A DNA stretch of 64,000 nucleotides from Streptomyces sp. SLBN-31. GTDB lineage: Bacteria > Actinomycetota > Actinomycetes > Streptomycetales > Streptomycetaceae. Under the pieces are notes generated by a model that ran no database searches, was not told the DNA's origin, and saw only the letters and a list, made by a program, of their open reading frames with translations. The stretch lies in the NCBI RefSeq assembly GCF_006715395.1, contig NZ_VFNC01000002.1:3348001-3412000 (forward strand). Reading direction: 5' to 3'. Numbering within the stretch: the stretch's first letter is position 1; every line of letters begins with the position of its first letter. The position numbers and the translations under genes were made by a program. This document shows positions 62,023 to 64,000 of this stretch, one piece after another.

Positions 62023-63756
62023 CTAATCGCCGGTGCGTGCCGCCCAGGTACCGGCCAGGTACAGGTCACGGCATGCGCTGCGGGCGACCTTGCCGCTGGT
62101 GGTGTGGGGAACCGCCCCGGGTTGCACGAGAAGGAAGTCGTGGACGGCAAGTCCATGCTCGGAGGCGACTGCGGCCCGGACAGCGCGCGTCACCTCCTCG
62201 AGAACGGAGGCGGCATCCGTAAGGTCCCTGCCGTGCTCAGCGACGACGACCAGGCGTTCCCCGCCGGCAGTGGTCACCGCGAACGCGGCGATATGGTGAG
62301 GCCGGATCACCGGATGCGCCTTTTGTACCGTCTCTTCGATGTCGTGCGGATAGTGGTTGGTGCCGTCGACGATCACCAGATCCTTGAGCCGGCCAGTCAC
62401 GTAGAGTTGCTTGTCGTGCCACACCCCAAGGTCTCCGGTACGCAGCCAGGGCTCACTTCCCTCGAGAACTGCGCGGAAGGTGGCCTCACTGCTTTCGGCG
62501 CAGCCCCAGTAACCGCGTCCGATGTTCGGTCCACGAAGCCAGATCTCCCCGACCTGCCCCTCTTCTCGCCGCCTGTGCGTCAAGGGATCCACGATGGCGA
62601 TCTCCTGGCCGGTCGGCCGGCCGCATGCGACGATTTCGATGACCGCCTCCTGGTCGCCGTCCTCCACGACGTGGGCAACCCCCTCCCGCAGGGACTGCTT
62701 GTCGAAGGCGGTGACCGTCGGCTCTTCGCCAACGGGAGAAGCGGAAACGAAGACCGTGGCTTCGGCAAGCCCGTAGGAGGGGCGCATGGTCGTGCGTTTC
62801 ATACCGACCGCCGAGAATGCCGCCTGGAAGCGATCCAGGGTTCGCGGCGCGATGGGCTCGCTTCCGTTGACCATGGCTGCAACGGAGCCGAGCGCCAAAG
62901 CGGCCCGTTCATCGCCAGTCACCCGTTCGACACAGTAGTCATAGGCGAAATTGGGTGCCGCGGTGATGGCACCTTTGTGCTGAGAAAGCAGGCTCAACCA
63001 ACGGCCCGGCTGTTGGATGAACGCCAAGGGATCCATGAGAACCGAAGGGATATGCCCCATGATGGGCAAGGCGACCGCGAGCACGAGACCCATGTCATGG
63101 TAAAGCGGCAGCCATCCCACAGTACAGTTGCGCCCTCGGTGGATGTCATAAGCATCGAGCGCCTGCCGAGCGTTGATGCACACATTGGAATGTGTGATCT
63201 CCACGCCCGACGGAATCCGGGTGGATCCGGAGGTGTACTGCAGGTAGGCCACATCACTGGGTTGGGGGTCTCGATCCTCGACAGGAGGCTGCTTCGCAAG
63301 CTCCCGCACGTCCCATTCAGTGACGACGCCGCAGCGGGACACGATGCCTTGGGCGGCGCAGAAATCCGTGAGGGGCTGGCGGTGGTCCTCCACGGTCAAC
63401 ATCAGGACGGGGGCCGCGTCCTGAAGGACGGCCGCAAGTTTGTCCTTGTGGCCGGGAAGGAACGGGGTGAACAGCGGGACGGCGATCGCTCCCGCGCAGA
63501 TGGCACCCAGAAAGCCGACGATGTATTCGAGGGACTGCGGCGCGACGATCGCGACTCTCTCACCGGATGCCCCCATGTGTCGCAGGCCTGAGGCTGTGAC
63601 GCGTACTCGGGTATCGAGTTGCTTCCACGTCAGCGATGTGACTGTTCCCCCGCTGTCAGTGCTGTGGTCGACGAACGTGAAAGCCGTTTCCTCCGGGGTG
63701 CGCGCGGCCGCGTGGGCTAGCTGATGGCTGAGTGTCTCTGTCACCGACGATGGCAC
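62023..63756 (-). CDS. Fatty-acyl-AMP ligase (FAAL, FadD32-like)
   Basis: 577 residues, ANL superfamily. YLQYTSGSTR is the A3 ATP/P-loop motif; GWLPLYHDMGLVLAVALPIM, MVNGSEPIAPRTLDRF, MRPSYGLAEATVFVS, GEIWLRGPNIGRGYW and GRLKDLVIVDGTNHYPHDIE follow in order, all characteristic of the FAAL branch (long-chain fatty acid activation as acyl-AMP for PKS loading) rather than CoA ligases. The A10 lysine is in TTSGKVARSA. GTG 63756 is the start (M-P-S-S-V-T-E-T); a GTG four codons on is an alternative. Operon partner of the PKS, whose N-terminal ACP is the likely acceptor. Confidence 0.93.
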   Translation of the reverse strand: MPSSVTETLSHQLAHAAARTPEETAFTFVDHSTDSGGTVTSLTWKQLDTRVRVTASGLRHMGASGERVAIVAPQSLEYIVGFLGAICAGAIAVPLFTPFLPGHKDKLAAVLQDAAPVLMLTVEDHRQPLTDFCAAQGIVSRCGVVTEWDVRELAKQPPVEDRDPQPSDVAYLQYTSGSTRIPSGVEITHSNVCINARQALDAYDIHRGRNCTVGWLPLYHDMGLVLAVALPIMGHIPSVLMDPLAFIQQPGRWLSLLSQHKGAITAAPNFAYDYCVERVTGDERAALALGSVAAMVNGSEPIAPRTLDRFQAAFSAVGMKRTTMRPSYGLAEATVFVSASPVGEEPTVTAFDKQSLREGVAHVVEDGDQEAVIEIVACGRPTGQEIAIVDPLTHRRREEGQVGEIWLRGPNIGRGYWGCAESSEATFRAVLEGSEPWLRTGDLGVWHDKQLYVTGRLKDLVIVDGTNHYPHDIEETVQKAHPVIRPHHIAAFAVTTAGGERLVVVAEHGRDLTDAASVLEEVTRAVRAAVASEHGLAVHDFLLVQPGAVPHTTSGKVARSACRDLYLAGTWAARTGD

Positions 63757-63870
63757 TGACTCACCGACCTTCGTTTCAGCACGGCAAAGAGCCCCGGGAT
63801 CAGTCGGGCACAGCCGAACGGGATATCACACGGCGCAGTTTCTGATTAGGAATGCATAGCAGCACAAAGA

Positions 63871-64000
63871 GTGAAACACGACATCGACCCCTTCTCCACA
63901 GGACACGCCGCCACCTGGACGGCGGGCGGCCCGTACATCGGGCAGGGCGTTTTGGAGCATGCCTACGGCCAATGTCCCCAGGTCGGGTCCGTTGTTCCGG
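63871..64000 (+). CDS. Possible 5' end of a divergent gene, cut by window edge
   Basis: From GTG 63871 the frame is open to the end of the window (V-K-H-D-I-D-P-F-S-T-G-H-A-A-T-W and on, about 43 residues). Codon use is acceptable, but there is no strong ribosome-binding site and no recognisable domain in so short a piece. If real it is transcribed divergently from the acyl-AMP ligase and may belong to the same lipid locus. Confidence 0.3.
   Translation, partial: MKHDIDPFSTGHAATWTAGGPYIGQGVLEHAYGQCPQVGSVVP

Noticed and set aside
60257..62026. Plus-strand open frames of about 590-600 codons opposite the PKS (also 55925-57730)
   Set aside because: The opposite strand holds KS, AT, KR and TE motifs in order; the plus-strand frames have no domain and poor codon pattern.

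Overview
The window is high-GC, with GTG/TTG starts, ATGA-coupled operons, chaplins, a tyrosinase pair, SsbB and two dynamin-like GTPases. It reads as the chromosome of a Streptomyces. From memory, the order ssbB, dynB/dynA, chpG, melC2/melC1, chpF, polysaccharide genes, long chaplin, chpD matches the S. coelicolor region around SCO2683-SCO2717.

Layout. (1) 1-2220: 5'-truncated GH4 glycosidase plus a sugar kinase. (2) 2439-13002: signalling cluster of a GlnX-like membrane sensor, GlnH-like binding protein, coiled-coil protein (with a TTA codon), PknG-type kinase, PP2C phosphatase, VWA protein and FHA protein. The kinase, phosphatase and FHA proteins each carry two zinc ribbons. (3) 13007-24609: isoaspartyl-methyltransferase-like protein, GlbO globin, a two-permease plus ATPase exporter split by a 57-bp tandem repeat, a thioesterase pair and EttA. 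(4) 24734-31180: a broken small membrane gene, a GSVLS-repeat protein, a thioester-domain wall-anchored surface protein, SsbB, DynB and DynA. (5) 31501-32406: tRNA-Arg(TCT) followed by an IS701-type transposase remnant. (6) 32927-38365: secreted coiled-coil protein, ChpG, MelC2/MelC1, DUF5949-like protein, small secreted proteins (two of them frameshifted) and ChpF. Sigma-BldN-like promoters precede chpG and chpF. (7) 38622-48337: eight-gene exopolysaccharide operon (GT4, phosphoglycosyl transferase, Wzy-like, MurJ/Wzx-like flippase, deacetylase, GT4, Wzz-like, CelD-like acyltransferase), followed by a convergent secreted GH26-like protein. (8) 49768-52103: an ATP-grasp/FAD-oxidoreductase deletion-fusion pseudogene, a long chaplin with seven 30-bp repeats and an LPHTG anchor, and a short chaplin.

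(9) 52521-63756, minus strand: a GT1-type glycosyltransferase, an antigen-85-like secreted esterase, an iterative-type PKS with an N-terminal acyl-loading ACP, and a fatty-acyl-AMP ligase. This set resembles the FadD32-Pks13-Ag85 mycolate machinery of Corynebacteriales, but with a ketoreductase inside the PKS and a glycosyltransferase alongside. I consider it the most interesting system here. My inference is that it makes a 3-hydroxy (or 3-keto-derived) acyl glycolipid destined for the cell envelope. It sits where S. coelicolor has the rodlin genes, and the esterase uses AT-ending codons unlike its neighbours, which suggests lateral acquisition.
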